Below, piece after piece: positions 1 to 7,581 of a stretch of DNA of 37,510 nucleotides. The notes below the pieces were generated by a model. The model was not told where the DNA came from, made no database searches, and worked only from the letters and a program-made list of their open reading frames with translations. A program made the position numbers and the translations under genes. Source of the stretch: Anaerolineaceae bacterium. Lineage in GTDB: Bacteria > Chloroflexota > Anaerolineae > Anaerolineales > Anaerolineaceae. Location: positions 1 through 37,510 of the forward strand of contig DQHW01000008.1 in the NCBI GenBank assembly GCA_003524305.1. The letters are read 5' to 3'. Positions within the stretch are counted from its first letter, which is position 1. Each line of letters opens with the position of its first letter.

Positions 1-53
1 GGGATGAACCAGAAAAGGATAGCCGACCCGGCTATCCTTTTCTGGTTCATCCC
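1..53. repeat. Perfect 25-bp inverted repeat with 3-nt spacer
   Basis: Bases 1-25 are the exact reverse complement of bases 29-53, with only ACC between them. The repeat starts exactly at the window edge and lies inside an open reading frame. No T-tract follows, so it does not look like a normal terminator. It may be a real hairpin or a palindromic fold-back at a contig end. The base before position 1 is not visible, so the arm could be longer. Confidence 0.9.
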
Positions 54-177
54 GTACTTCATCGTTGTTTTGCCGGGAGTATGCGCTCTGGCGTGTTCGT
101 TTTTGATTGAGTCCGCGTTACTCAAATATACACCCAAACCTGATGCCAATGAGCCGAAACCCTGGTACTGGGAATGA
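1..177 (+). CDS. Small membrane protein or C-terminal end of a longer one, left edge
   Basis: The frame is open from the first base and ends in TGA at 175-177. An ATG lies at 4-6, but there is no room to see a ribosome binding site, so this may be a 57-residue protein or the tail of a longer gene. One hydrophobic segment runs from about residue 10 to 35 (ILFWFIPYFIVVLPG and onward), followed by a polar Pro-rich tail ending in PKPWYWE. The first 25 bases are the exact reverse complement of bases 29-53, so the N-terminal residues may come from a fold-back artefact rather than a real gene start. I do not recognise a family. Confidence 0.4.
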   Translation, partial: GMNQKRIADPAILFWFIPYFIVVLPGVCALACSFLIESALLKYTPKPDANEPKPWYWE

Positions 178-612
178 GGTAGAGATACATATCACCAGGA
201 GGGGATTGTTCACCTAGTACATTAACTGTCTTACATGCTGGTTTGTCCGGTTTGCTCTTTTTAACAATTGGCGGCTTTCAGGTGATGTTGAAACGCTTTC
301 TTGTTTTGGATTAAAAGACATCGTTTGTTTATAGTGTCTAAGGATTAAGGACTACAATTCTCTCCAAACGACTCGAACCTTTGAAGACAGGCAGTTACTG
401 CGGTTTTTGCCAAATTGTTTAATCTCTTTTGCTTTCAACTTACAGCAGGTTTTGTAGCGGAAATCAGGATTGTAAACTACATGCGGATCAAGAATGTAAA
501 GTAATTCGTTGCGGGAAGGGATGTAGATCTTGGCTTAATAGGCATCCAAAATGCTATTACAAATATTTATTTTCAGAGAGAAAAATATTTTCAATAAAGT
601 ACCGAGGCGGAT
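178..612. other. Intergenic stretch without a supported gene
   Basis: About 435 bases separate the left-edge frame from the next gene. A good Shine-Dalgarno-like AGGAGG at about 196-201 is followed only by a three-codon TTG frame. A cysteine-rich frame at 429-623 starts at TTG without a ribosome binding site and is probably not translated. I see no tRNA or clear structured RNA. Confidence 0.5.
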
Positions 613-972
613 ATGAAAAGTAGAGTATTGCGGTTTCTTACCATTATTCTTGTTATCACGATCGTTACCGGCATGATTGTTTTGGCCATCGGCTTGATCA
701 ACAAATGGCAGACTGACGTTCAATTCAGCAACGGTTACTTCTACGGCGGCGGGGTTCTGTTGGTGGTCGGGCTGATCAATGCCATGGGCGCGCGCACCGA
801 TGACCGCATGCCAGGCATGGCTGACGGGCGCATCAACACGCAAGAAAGGGAATCAACTTATCGTTTGTTATCAGAAGATATCGCCAAGGGCAATAACCGG
901 ATGGCTTACCTGGGTGTTTCGGGGTTGCTGTTGTGGGGTGTGGCGGCGCTTCTTCCGCTGATCTGGAAGTAA
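613..972 (+). CDS. Small integral membrane protein, unknown function
   Basis: This encodes 119 residues. Three hydrophobic segments are visible at about residues 7-29, 42-58 and 97-117. Between the second and third lies a polar stretch (GARTDDRMPGMADGRINTQ onward), so a substantial loop separates them. The ATG is preceded by a purine-rich GAGG about five bases upstream. The stop lies 11 bases from the stop of the convergent ChaB-like gene, with no clear terminator between them. I do not recognise the family. The upstream 435-base gap suggests it is transcribed alone. Confidence 0.65.
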   Translation: MKSRVLRFLTIILVITIVTGMIVLAIGLINKWQTDVQFSNGYFYGGGVLLVVGLINAMGARTDDRMPGMADGRINTQERESTYRLLSEDIAKGNNRMAYLGVSGLLLWGVAALLPLIWK

Positions 973-983
973 AATTCGTTTTT

Positions 984-1181
984 TCAGGCTTCGTGTTCTT
1001 TTTTCAGTACCCCATTGGCTTCGGTATATGCCAGAGTCTCACAGTCTTCCATTTTATGTCCCTTTTCAATTTCGGCGGCCAATACAGAATTGAAAATATG
1101 CACCCACTGCCTTCTGTCTTTTTTGTTCATGGCTCTAACATTGACCGGTAATTTTGGGTCATTTTCATTGGAATATGGCAT
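984..1181 (-). CDS. ChaB-like small protein
   Basis: This encodes 65 residues, starting MPYSNENDPKLPVNVRAM. The pattern LP-x-NV near the start, then an aromatic/IFN segment in the middle and a C-terminal helix with LAYTEANGVLKK, resembles the ChaB family (Pfam PF06150). That family is named after a putative regulator of the ChaA cation antiporter and also occurs in phages; its biochemical role is poorly known. A strong AAGGAG lies eight bases before the ATG. It is highly charged, with no membrane segment or signal peptide. It stands alone and converges with the small membrane protein gene at 613-972. The match is to a pattern in a short protein, so confidence is moderate. Confidence 0.6.
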   Translation of the reverse strand: MPYSNENDPKLPVNVRAMNKKDRRQWVHIFNSVLAAEIEKGHKMEDCETLAYTEANGVLKKEHEA

Positions 1182-1364
1182 GGCTTGCTCCTTAAAGATT
1201 TTTTCGGCCAGCTTTACTGAATTCGGCCATCTATTTGACTGTTCTTAAACGCAATGATGAATATCAATATTCACAAGCTCCAAAAATAGATAGACATTTA
1301 TAATCAATCCTATTTGAATGGAGCGGTAAACGTCTTGAATACATTATATAAAAAACCTTAAAAA

Positions 1365-1394
1365 TCCCGGTTTCGAAAAAATTCAAAACCGGGA
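1365..1394 (-). terminator. Rho-independent terminator of the osmC-pterin dehydratase pair
   Basis: A 9-bp stem (TCCCGGTTT at 1365-1373 with AAACCGGGA at 1386-1394) encloses a 12-nt loop. On the minus strand it is followed by TTTTTAAGGTTTTTT, a good U-tract. It begins 27 bases after the stop of the upstream minus-strand gene. Confidence 0.85.
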
Positions 1395-1421
1395 GAACAA
1401 TATTTTTAATTCAATTAGTGG

Positions 1422-1784
1422 TTATTCTTTTTTATTAGTTAACTCATTCACAAAAAGCAGATCTGTTTTCGCGGCCATAATAAAGTCATTCTGATGCAGT
1501 CCCTTGACCTTATGGGTCCACCAGGTGACAGTTACATTTGCCCATTCGGTCAGTATGGCAGGGTGGTGATCTTCTTTTTCAGCTTCTTGCGCCACTAGAA
1601 TCGTAAAGGCCATGGCCTGGTTAAAATCCTTAAACTTGAAGCTCTTTTCAAGTCGAAGTTCATCCTCTTTGCGATATCTCAACCAACCCGTAAGTTTTTT
1701 TTCGAGTTGGGTTATTTCGACTTCGGATAATTGTTTCGAGGTTGAGTTGATCGGAACGCAATGGATTTTTGACAATTCATCCAT
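1422..1784 (-). CDS. phhB: Pterin-4a-carbinolamine dehydratase
   Basis: This encodes 120 residues of the PCD/DCoH family (EC 4.2.1.96), which dehydrates 4a-hydroxytetrahydropterin in tetrahydrobiopterin recycling. The active-site signature is present: DHHP at about residues 72-75, then W-x(3)-V with a run ending in THKVKGL, giving a third histidine at about 91, and a terminal D-x(3)-A segment. Length fits the family (95-120 residues). The first 20 residues look like a short N-terminal extension. It begins 12 bases after the osmC-like stop and ends before a shared terminator, so the two are co-transcribed. No aromatic amino acid hydroxylase is in the window, so the physiological substrate here is open. 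Confidence 0.88.
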   Translation of the reverse strand: MDELSKIHCVPINSTSKQLSEVEITQLEKKLTGWLRYRKEDELRLEKSFKFKDFNQAMAFTILVAQEAEKEDHHPAILTEWANVTVTWWTHKVKGLHQNDFIMAAKTDLLFVNELTNKKE

Positions 1785-1796
1785 TTGATCTATCCT

Positions 1797-2213
1797 TCAG
1801 GATAATTTCGCAGTCAATTTCATCTCAACGGCAGAGAGCGCCTGCGAGACCGGGCAGCCCTTCTTTGCCTGCTCGGCAAACTCGATGAAGGTTTTTTCGT
1901 CAATTCCGGGGACTGTTCCACGGGTTGATAATTCAAGCAGCGTGATCTTGGGTCCGTCACCCAGGTGAACCTTCACCGTGGTGGCGATGGATGTGGGTAC
2001 GTGGCCTGCCTTTGAAAGGAGGGCCGAGAGAAACATCGAAAAACAACCTGCGTGGGCTGCACCGATCAATTCTTCAGGATTGGTGCCAGGACCGTCTTCA
2101 AAGCGGGATGCATGGCTGTATGTCCCTTCAAAAGCACCTGAACCCAGGCGCATAGTCCCTTTGCCGTCTACCAAATTGCCCTGCCACACAGCAGATGATT
2201 CACGAATAGCCAT
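1797..2213 (-). CDS. osmC: OsmC/Ohr family peroxidase
   Basis: This encodes 138 residues of the OsmC-type thiol peroxidases, which reduce organic hydroperoxides in the cytoplasm. The two redox cysteines are visible: Cys57 in AAHAGCFSM and Cys120 in KKGCPVSQAL. The partner arginine at about 22 (TMRLGSG) and the glutamate in NPEELI at about 47-48 are also present. The AHAGCFSM context and the overall pattern fit OsmC better than Ohr. A GAGGA ribosome binding site precedes the ATG. It is the first gene of a two-gene unit with the pterin dehydratase. No redox regulator gene is visible next to it. Confidence 0.9.
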   Translation of the reverse strand: MAIRESSAVWQGNLVDGKGTMRLGSGAFEGTYSHASRFEDGPGTNPEELIGAAHAGCFSMFLSALLSKAGHVPTSIATTVKVHLGDGPKITLLELSTRGTVPGIDEKTFIEFAEQAKKGCPVSQALSAVEMKLTAKLS

Positions 2214-2403
2214 AATATTCCTCCATTGATGACAATTGATTATCTAATGATCTTCTGGACTTTATCGATAAAGCCATAAATATCCATCCTTCATCTTGTC
2301 CATACAAATTAGATGGTGAAACCACAGAAGAAGTTACACTTTAACGAAGAGAATCAAGAGGGATTATTCAAGATGAGAAGACTGCTGACAAGCTAATAAC
2401 AAT

Positions 2404-2435
2404 AACGGGATCGTCTGTAAGGAGACAATCCCGTT
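2404..2435 (-). terminator. Probable terminator of the eRF1-like gene
   Basis: An 8-bp stem AACGGGAT/ATCCCGTT (2404-2411 with 2428-2435) is extended by four more pairs after one mismatch, with a GTAAGG loop. On the minus strand the tail is TTATTGTTATT, only moderately U-rich. It lies 26 bases after the stop at 2462. Confidence 0.6.
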
Positions 2436-2461
2436 TCGAACAGATCACGAATGAACAAAAG

Positions 2462-2869
2462 CTAGGCGTGAATAAAGAAGTCTTGTACTTTTTCTGAAAT
2501 TTGGCGGTCAGTCATCTTGTCAACGGTATCCACAGCAGTGATTTTACTGCCAAGCTTTTCTGATTTCAAAAGGGCGGCTAGTTCGACCTTGGCGTTGCCC
2601 GGACCGAAGAGCAGTATTGAATCCGTCTCACGTATCTTGTAGGCAATTTCTGAGTAAAACTTGTTCAGGCTTAGTTCAAGTGCCTGATCTTGAGCAACAG
2701 TGGTATCTGATTTTGACAATGTGTTCATTGAAACCTTGGGGGCATCAATTGAATAACGGGAGCTATTATCCATATTGGATAATATTATTTGAACTGTTTC
2801 TTTCTTATCAACAAGCGTAACGATAACAGCCTTCTGATGATCAACCCACATTCCAGTTTCATTTTTCAT
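2462..2869 (-). CDS. eRF1-domain-3-like protein (baeRF-type)
   Basis: This encodes 135 residues. It starts with MWVDHQKAVIV after a six-residue lead, and its C-terminal half has LLFGPGNAKVEL followed by TVDKMTDRQISEKVQDFF. This combination is typical of small bacterial proteins related to archaeal/eukaryotic release factor eRF1 and Pelota domains (baeRF group), thought to act near the ribosome or RNA, although their function is not established. AAAGGAG lies 6-7 bases before the ATG. A basic 47-residue protein is encoded 35 bases upstream in the same direction, so the two probably form one transcript. No membrane segment or signal peptide is visible. Confidence 0.65.
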   Translation of the reverse strand: MKNETGMWVDHQKAVIVTLVDKKETVQIILSNMDNSSRYSIDAPKVSMNTLSKSDTTVAQDQALELSLNKFYSEIAYKIRETDSILLFGPGNAKVELAALLKSEKLGSKITAVDTVDKMTDRQISEKVQDFFIHA

Positions 2870-2904
2870 GAGTACTCCTTTCGACCTGAATTGCCTGGCA
2901 AACC

Positions 2905-3048
2905 CTATTTTTTCTTAATTGGCTCAGGTATGGCTTCTTTGCGAGCTGTTTCTTTCATACGGCGGATGTGTTTGCTCTCACTTTTGGAAATTTTCTTCAT
3001 TTTTAATTTTTCGAATTTGCTTAGTGTGGTTTTTATGATATCGCTCAT
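2905..3048 (-). CDS. 47-residue basic protein, unknown function
   Basis: The chosen ATG at 3048 is preceded by GGAG at a good distance; an upstream in-frame ATG at 3090 lacks a comparable site. The protein, MSDIIKTTLSKFEKLK at its start, is very rich in Lys and Arg (about one third of residues), has no cysteine and no hydrophobic segment, and is probably helical in its first 25 residues. It could bind RNA, DNA or the ribosome, but no family is recognised. It sits 35 bases upstream of the eRF1-like gene in the same direction. Confidence 0.55.
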   Translation of the reverse strand: MSDIIKTTLSKFEKLKMKKISKSESKHIRRMKETARKEAIPEPIKKK

Positions 3049-3468
3049 TTTTTGTCTCCAATACTTCTGATTCAAATATTTGTTTTCCAATGAGATTAAA
3101 ATCTCAAGAAACCCAATTCATTTCGAAGAGGGATTCAAAACAGCCAAGCCATACACTCTTAAATTTAGGGCGTGTGTGAGAAACCCCATTGACCATTTTG
3201 GCAATGGGTGTGAACTCTAAACTTGTCGATTGGCACTTACCTTGCCAATCAAAAATTCCATGCAGGGAAAGGGTATTACAACTCTATCTATTGTTTATAA
3301 CACGCTTATGGGGTTAATGCCGGCATTCGTAGAAATCTGTTGAAATGAGATGAGATTTGTAAGGAAGAGACCGAACCTGGCAAAGGATTGTGTTCCGGCT
3401 CAACCAACAAAACAGGGTGCTTATCATAATGCACCCTGTTTTGTTTTGAACTTAATTATTGAGAGGTT
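3049..3468. other. Intergenic stretch with two adjacent hairpins and a terminator
   Basis: No gene is supported here. Two inverted repeats lie close together: CCCATTG/CAATGGG at 3185-3208 with a small inner stem, and GATTGGCA/TGCCAATC at 3228-3250. A strong terminator follows at 3406-3445. Read on the minus strand, the two hairpins would lie 137-202 bases upstream of the 47-residue basic protein gene, in a possible leader. Confidence 0.55.
3406..3445 (-). terminator. Terminator of the SH3-like lipoprotein gene
   Basis: A perfect 15-bp stem (3406-3420 with 3431-3445) encloses a 10-nt AT-rich loop. A/T runs lie at the outer ends of both arms, so it could stop transcription on either strand. 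It lies 23 bases past the minus-strand stop at 3469. Confidence 0.8.
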
Positions 3469-4365
3469 TTACGGCGTAACCGGGATTACCCTCGACATAA
3501 CCGTACCCGTTTGATTCTTTTCTGAATAGACGCTGATGGTTGCAAGCAAAGAGTGACCGGTTGGATCATATGAGAATTCTCCAGGGTTGTAACTGGTTGC
3601 CTGGCCGGGTTCACCGGTGGTTAGATCCGATTCTTCTTTTGTGAGACTGCAACCCGAATAGCCGGTGAAATAGTTTGAATTATGTGTCACCGTGATTCCT
3701 TGTGTGCTATCCACGATCACAATTTTTACGGATTGCCAGGTGAGGTTCCCAGTATTGGTGATGTTAAATACCAGTGAATAGGACGATGAACAGGTTTGCA
3801 TTGAACTGTAGCTCACGTTAAAACTGGCTGCGGAGGTCGGAGTGATGGTAGGCGCATAAGTTGGTTGAGCGGTGTAAACAGGCAAGATATTTAGATTGCC
3901 TGTTTTATATGAAGTGCCCTGCCATACCCAGCAGTAATGGTTGGAGGTGTCGAAATAACGCACGTAAAAGAATTCGCCGTCTTCGCTGCGGGCAAGTGCT
4001 TGAAGTTGAACACCTGCATCCACGGTGGCGGCAATGCCATACGTAGTGGCCGGACCAAAGCGGCAGTTTGTGGCGCTGTCAAAAGTAAGCCAGACCCCGC
4101 TCAAGGGTGTGGTTGTTATGTTTGCTTCAGGGGTATATGATGCGGTCGCTTTGACTGCCGGGGTATTGGTAGGTTTTGGGGTTGCAGATTTTTCTGCAAT
4201 GATCGCGTTGAGTGTGCTGGCAATTTGCGTCACTTGAAGATTCAAAGCTTCAATGGTGCTTGCCGCAGCGGAATCCATGGTGGGGGAGGCTCCATTAGTA
4301 CCACAAGCGCTGAGCGCCAGGGCAAGTATTAAACTGATCGTAAAAATTTTCCAATATTTTTTCAT
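3469..4365 (-). CDS. Lipoprotein with Thr/Pro linker and SH3-like domain
   Basis: This encodes 298 residues. A lipoprotein signal peptide is clear: MKKYWK, a hydrophobic stretch, then the lipobox LSAC with Cys21. A short coiled-coil-like helix (about 30-60) is followed by a Thr/Pro/Ala linker (KPTNTPAVKATAS). The region at about 88-165 has the pattern of a bacterial SH3-like domain (CRFGPATTYGI, then a VDAGVQLQALARSEDGEFFYV region). A second linker with APTITPTSA leads to a C-terminal beta-sandwich-like domain with a few cysteines. The protein should be anchored outside the membrane, perhaps binding the cell wall. It is transcribed alone and divergent from the large membrane protein gene. Confidence 0.75.
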   Translation of the reverse strand: MKKYWKIFTISLILALALSACGTNGASPTMDSAAASTIEALNLQVTQIASTLNAIIAEKSATPKPTNTPAVKATASYTPEANITTTPLSGVWLTFDSATNCRFGPATTYGIAATVDAGVQLQALARSEDGEFFYVRYFDTSNHYCWVWQGTSYKTGNLNILPVYTAQPTYAPTITPTSAASFNVSYSSMQTCSSSYSLVFNITNTGNLTWQSVKIVIVDSTQGITVTHNSNYFTGYSGCSLTKEESDLTTGEPGQATSYNPGEFSYDPTGHSLLATISVYSEKNQTGTVMSRVIPVTP

Positions 4366-4437
4366 AGTTTACTCATGGTCTTTCTGAATCTGGTGAAAAT
4401 TGATTTGGTTTCAAACATTACCAATCATAACTCTTTT

Positions 4438-4468
4438 TTGATATTCGGTCTTGTTTCACTAGTATAAT
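4438..4468 (+). promoter_or_regulatory. Candidate promoter for the GT-C-like gene
   Basis: TTGATA at 4438-4443 and a perfect TATAAT at 4463-4468 are separated by 19 bases, slightly longer than ideal. The start codon lies 46 bases downstream of the -10 element, and the site is in the divergent gap between the lipoprotein and this gene. Confidence 0.45.
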
Positions 4469-4514
4469 TTAGGCAGCTTATAGAGCAATCATCCTTCATT
4501 ATAAGGAACCATTA

Positions 4515-6590
4515 ATGAAATCGAATACCATCCGCGATTTTTGTCAAAAATATTGGAAGGCGCTGTTTATTTTATTTTTTGTTTCAGCGTTAGCCTATCT
4601 ACCCAATATAACAAAATTCACTCTATACAAAGATGATTGGTATTACATCGCAGACGGATTCTTTGGCGGACCAAAAATCTTTCGCGAAATGTTCTATATT
4701 GACAGGCCACTGCGCGGATACTTGTGGGAATTCCTGTTTACTTTACTTAAGACAGATCCGCTGCCCTATCAAATCCTGGCTTATGTATGGCGTTTGGTCA
4801 GCGGCATGCTCTATTTTTGGCTGCTCAACCTTGTTTGGCCAAAGCATGAAAAAACAAATTTATGGATATCATTGCTTTTCTTGCTCTATCCTGGCTATTT
4901 GTGGTGGGTTTCTGGGGTTGAATATCAACCCTATATCTTGACACAGCTATTACAAGTGTTTTCTTTTGTGACCATGCTGCTGTTCTTGAAAACCAATAAT
5001 ATATTTAAAAAACTATTATTTTTAGCCTGTTCTGCGGCTGCCGGCTGGACAGGGCTGATGTTTGTGGATTATACGATTGGCATGGAGCTCTTCCGTATTG
5101 TCATCGTGTTTTTGTTTGTAAGCCATGAACTACCACTTGCCAGGATGGCAGCAAAAATTAAAAAGACTCTTCTAAGTTGGCTGCCGTTTTTAATCATTCC
5201 GGCAGGTTTTATGATTTGGCGCACTTTTTTCTTTACCAACACCCGCAGCGAAACAGATATCAGCCTGCAAATGGGGCAGTTCTTTGCTGCACCAGCTCAG
5301 GTTGGACTTGTATGGCTTCAAAACCTGATCAAAAGCTTCTTCAATATAAACCTTATTGGCTGGATACAACCCTTTGCAGATAATTTCTTTGGGCTTGGAT
5401 TGGTTGAGTTTTTAATTGCAACAGTTTTGTGTTTTCTGGCTATTATTGCGGTTAAGAAAATGATTTCCAAGCATTATCTTCCTGAAGAGGATGGTACCGG
5501 ATCAATTCCTGATTCGAGACAATGGGAAAAGGAAGCCCTGTTTGGCGGCGTTATTGGCGTGATTGGTGGAATAATGCCAATCGTGTTGATGAACCGTGAA
5601 GTGAGCATTACCAGTTATTCCCATTATTTGTTGAATCCGCTCATGGCAGCCGCGCCGATTCTGTTTGTGCTAATCAACTTTGTTAGATCTCATAACCTGC
5701 GTCGGAGTATTTTACTTTCGTTAATTGGATTTCTGGTAGTTTCAAACTACAGCTATTCTGTAAACATCGTTAAAGAGGAAACGACGATTGCCAACTTTTG
5801 GCAGCAAGTGACTCTCCGTGCTCCGCGGATGGCGCCAGACACCACTTTTTTGGTGAATCTGCCAAATGGATATGCTGATGATAATTGGGACGCCATCTGG
5901 GCGCCTGTGAATTATCTTTATGCACTGCCTTCCGATGTGGTTGAGAAAAATGGAGTGGTTTGGTATCCATTTGCAGGGCTTCAACCTGCCATTGAGACTT
6001 CAAAAAATATATTACTCAATAGCGAGCTTGGCTTGAGTTATCGTACACATGGTTTTTACAATCGTTACGATCAGATGATTGTAATCAGCCAACCTTCACT
6101 TGATTCTTGTGTACACGTTATTGATTCACGCTGGCCGAGGCTATCCATATGGGATAACGATCAGGTATTACTGTTCGCCTCAAAATCAGATACCTCCAAT
6201 ATCATTTCGCCGCAAACTTATCTTAATTACGATAAGAAGATTTTTGGCAAACTGGATGAAAATAACTGGTGCGGCGTCTATCAGAAAGCAGAATTGGCTT
6301 TGCAGCTAGAAGCGTGGGAAAAGATTTCCGGGCTTAAAGTTGAAGCGGAAACAAAAGGGTTTAAACCTGGAGATGAAATCGAATGGATGCCTTTTTTGCA
6401 GGGCGCCATTTATTTCGGCGACAAGGACCAGATAAAGAGCATCATGGCGCAGATCACTCAACCTTTTGTAGCCTCACAGGCTTGCACAACATATGATGCC
6501 ATGCAACAGGGTGGGTATTATTCCGATAAAGCATCAATGGATGCAAATAGAGACCTGGTATGCCATTCAGTAGAAAAGATCAACGAATAA
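4515..6590 (+). CDS. Large polytopic membrane protein, GT-C glycosyltransferase-like
   Basis: This encodes 691 residues. About ten hydrophobic segments fill the first 430 residues and a soluble domain of about 260 residues follows. The first extracytoplasmic loop contains an acidic KDDWYY motif at about residues 39-44, as in GT-C fold transferases, where such an acid binds the lipid-phosphate sugar donor. The TM-first, soluble-tail layout also fits. The substrate cannot be named. AAGGA lies seven bases before the ATG. It has no co-transcribed neighbour, so pathway context is lacking. It could also be a non-enzymatic membrane protein; the family assignment rests on topology and one motif. Confidence 0.6.
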   Translation: MKSNTIRDFCQKYWKALFILFFVSALAYLPNITKFTLYKDDWYYIADGFFGGPKIFREMFYIDRPLRGYLWEFLFTLLKTDPLPYQILAYVWRLVSGMLYFWLLNLVWPKHEKTNLWISLLFLLYPGYLWWVSGVEYQPYILTQLLQVFSFVTMLLFLKTNNIFKKLLFLACSAAAGWTGLMFVDYTIGMELFRIVIVFLFVSHELPLARMAAKIKKTLLSWLPFLIIPAGFMIWRTFFFTNTRSETDISLQMGQFFAAPAQVGLVWLQNLIKSFFNINLIGWIQPFADNFFGLGLVEFLIATVLCFLAIIAVKKMISKHYLPEEDGTGSIPDSRQWEKEALFGGVIGVIGGIMPIVLMNREVSITSYSHYLLNPLMAAAPILFVLINFVRSHNLRRSILLSLIGFLVVSNYSYSVNIVKEETTIANFWQQVTLRAPRMAPDTTFLVNLPNGYADDNWDAIWAPVNYLYALPSDVVEKNGVVWYPFAGLQPAIETSKNILLNSELGLSYRTHGFYNRYDQMIVISQPSLDSCVHVIDSRWPRLSIWDNDQVLLFASKSDTSNIISPQTYLNYDKKIFGKLDENNWCGVYQKAELALQLEAWEKISGLKVEAETKGFKPGDEIEWMPFLQGAIYFGDKDQIKSIMAQITQPFVASQACTTYDAMQQGGYYSDKASMDANRDLVCHSVEKINE

Positions 6591-6850
6591 AGCTGTTCTT
6601 GAATTTCCATGATTGGGCAAACCTTTTCTTTGAAGAACATAATATACTTTTGGCAGATATAGCTCTTTAAATTTGTAACCATATATAACTATATTGATAT
6701 GAAAGAAAATAAGACTCAGGGATAGAGGGGAAAATCCATGGTGGTCGTTATTCCAAGTTCCCAGGTCATTACAAAAATGAAATTTTCATAATTTCTCCAT
6801 TTTTTGCGATTACAATGCAAATGGACTAAGTGATTTTAGGAGGGTCCATT

Positions 6851-7231
6851 ATGAATACTGATTTTGATTTTGTTCGTGAATTTCTATTGGCTGTGGAGCG
6901 TGAAGCGACTGATCCAGCTTCTCCACTTACCAAAGAACAATTGGGATTTTCAAAAATTCCAGATGGAATATTCAGCCGGCAGGTAACCCTTTTTGGAAGA
7001 TCAGAACTGATTGAGACAATTATCCAAAAAACGGATATTGGAAACCAATATTTTGCAGCACGATTAACCAAAGCTGGCCGCGAATTTCTTAATGAAATCC
7101 GTGATGAAGAAATTTGGAAGCGCATATTGAGTATTCACACAGAAGATGTTCAAACTTTTTCGTTGTCTGTCTTAATTGCTCTCGCTCAACGCGTGGTGGA
7201 GTTGAAAAAAAAGACAACTAAACTAATGTGA
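6851..7231 (+). CDS. DUF2513-like protein
   Basis: This encodes 126 residues from the ATG at 6851, chosen because AGGAGG lies just upstream; an earlier in-frame start at 6830 would put that site inside the gene. The start MNTDFDFVREFLLAVE and the core LTKAGREFLNEIRDEEIWKRI resemble the DUF2513 family, whose members often occur in phages and mobile regions and look like small winged-helix proteins. The C-terminal 30 residues form a hydrophobic/basic helix. No phage genes are nearby. Function is unknown; a DNA-binding role is only an inference from the family fold. Confidence 0.65.
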   Translation: MNTDFDFVREFLLAVEREATDPASPLTKEQLGFSKIPDGIFSRQVTLFGRSELIETIIQKTDIGNQYFAARLTKAGREFLNEIRDEEIWKRILSIHTEDVQTFSLSVLIALAQRVVELKKKTTKLM

Positions 7232-7274
7232 AATAGCACCAGGTGTTGATTCATTTAAAACAATGTACCCAAAA

Positions 7275-7310
7275 AAACACTCCCCGCCGGCAATTTGGCG
7301 GGGAGTGTTT
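7275..7310 (-). terminator. Strong terminator of the 56-residue membrane miniprotein gene
   Basis: A perfect 14-bp GC-rich stem (7275-7288 with 7297-7310) has an 8-nt loop. On the minus strand it runs into seven U residues (complement of 7271-7277). It lies 16 bases after the stop of the small gene and could also stop the convergent DUF2513-like transcript. Confidence 0.88.
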
Positions 7311-7325
7311 GGAGCACAAGAAAAA

Positions 7326-7496
7326 TCATAGACCTTTGATCATATTTCCAAGGGCCAAAATTACAAAACCCAGCACCATGATGGCGGTTGAGAAAGTACT
7401 CACAACGCCTAATGAAAGAACCGATGCGGCGGCTCCCAAAACGACCAACAGGATCGAAATCCAAAAAGTAACATCTTTCGGTGGGGTTAATTTCAT
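7326..7496 (-). CDS. 56-residue membrane miniprotein
   Basis: The ATG at 7496 is preceded by AAGGAG at an ideal distance, and the frame runs 56 codons to TGA at 7328-7326. After a short polar start (MKLTPPKDV) there are two hydrophobic helices at about residues 10-31 and 35-51, ending in NMIKGL. A strong terminator follows. Ribosome binding site, two-helix topology and terminator together argue that this is a real gene although it is very short. The helical hairpin could be a regulatory subunit or a stress-related membrane peptide; no family is recognised. Confidence 0.7.
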   Translation of the reverse strand: MKLTPPKDVTFWISILLVVLGAAASVLSLGVVSTFSTAIMVLGFVILALGNMIKGL

Positions 7497-7581
7497 ATCA
7501 TTCTCCTTAATCTAATTCCCAATAGGTGTAATTAACATTTGCTTACTATAAATATTATACAACCTTCAACAATAGGAGAAA

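Noticed and set aside
429..623. 64-codon cysteine-rich frame on the plus strand
   Set aside because: It starts at TTG without a ribosome binding site, and it overlaps the start of the gene at 613. It looks like a chance frame.
535..843. 102-codon minus-strand frame opposite the small membrane protein
   Set aside because: It is polar and low in family likeness, without a ribosome binding site; the plus-strand frame at 613-972 has membrane helices and a better start.
1365..1394. The hairpin as a regulatory element of the ChaB-like gene
   Set aside because: Its U-tract runs on the minus strand directly after the pterin dehydratase stop, so it is best read as that unit's terminator.
7243..7515. 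90-codon plus-strand frame and 69-codon minus-strand frame over the miniprotein
   Set aside because: Both overlap the terminator stem and the miniprotein, which has the better ribosome binding site and two clear membrane helices.
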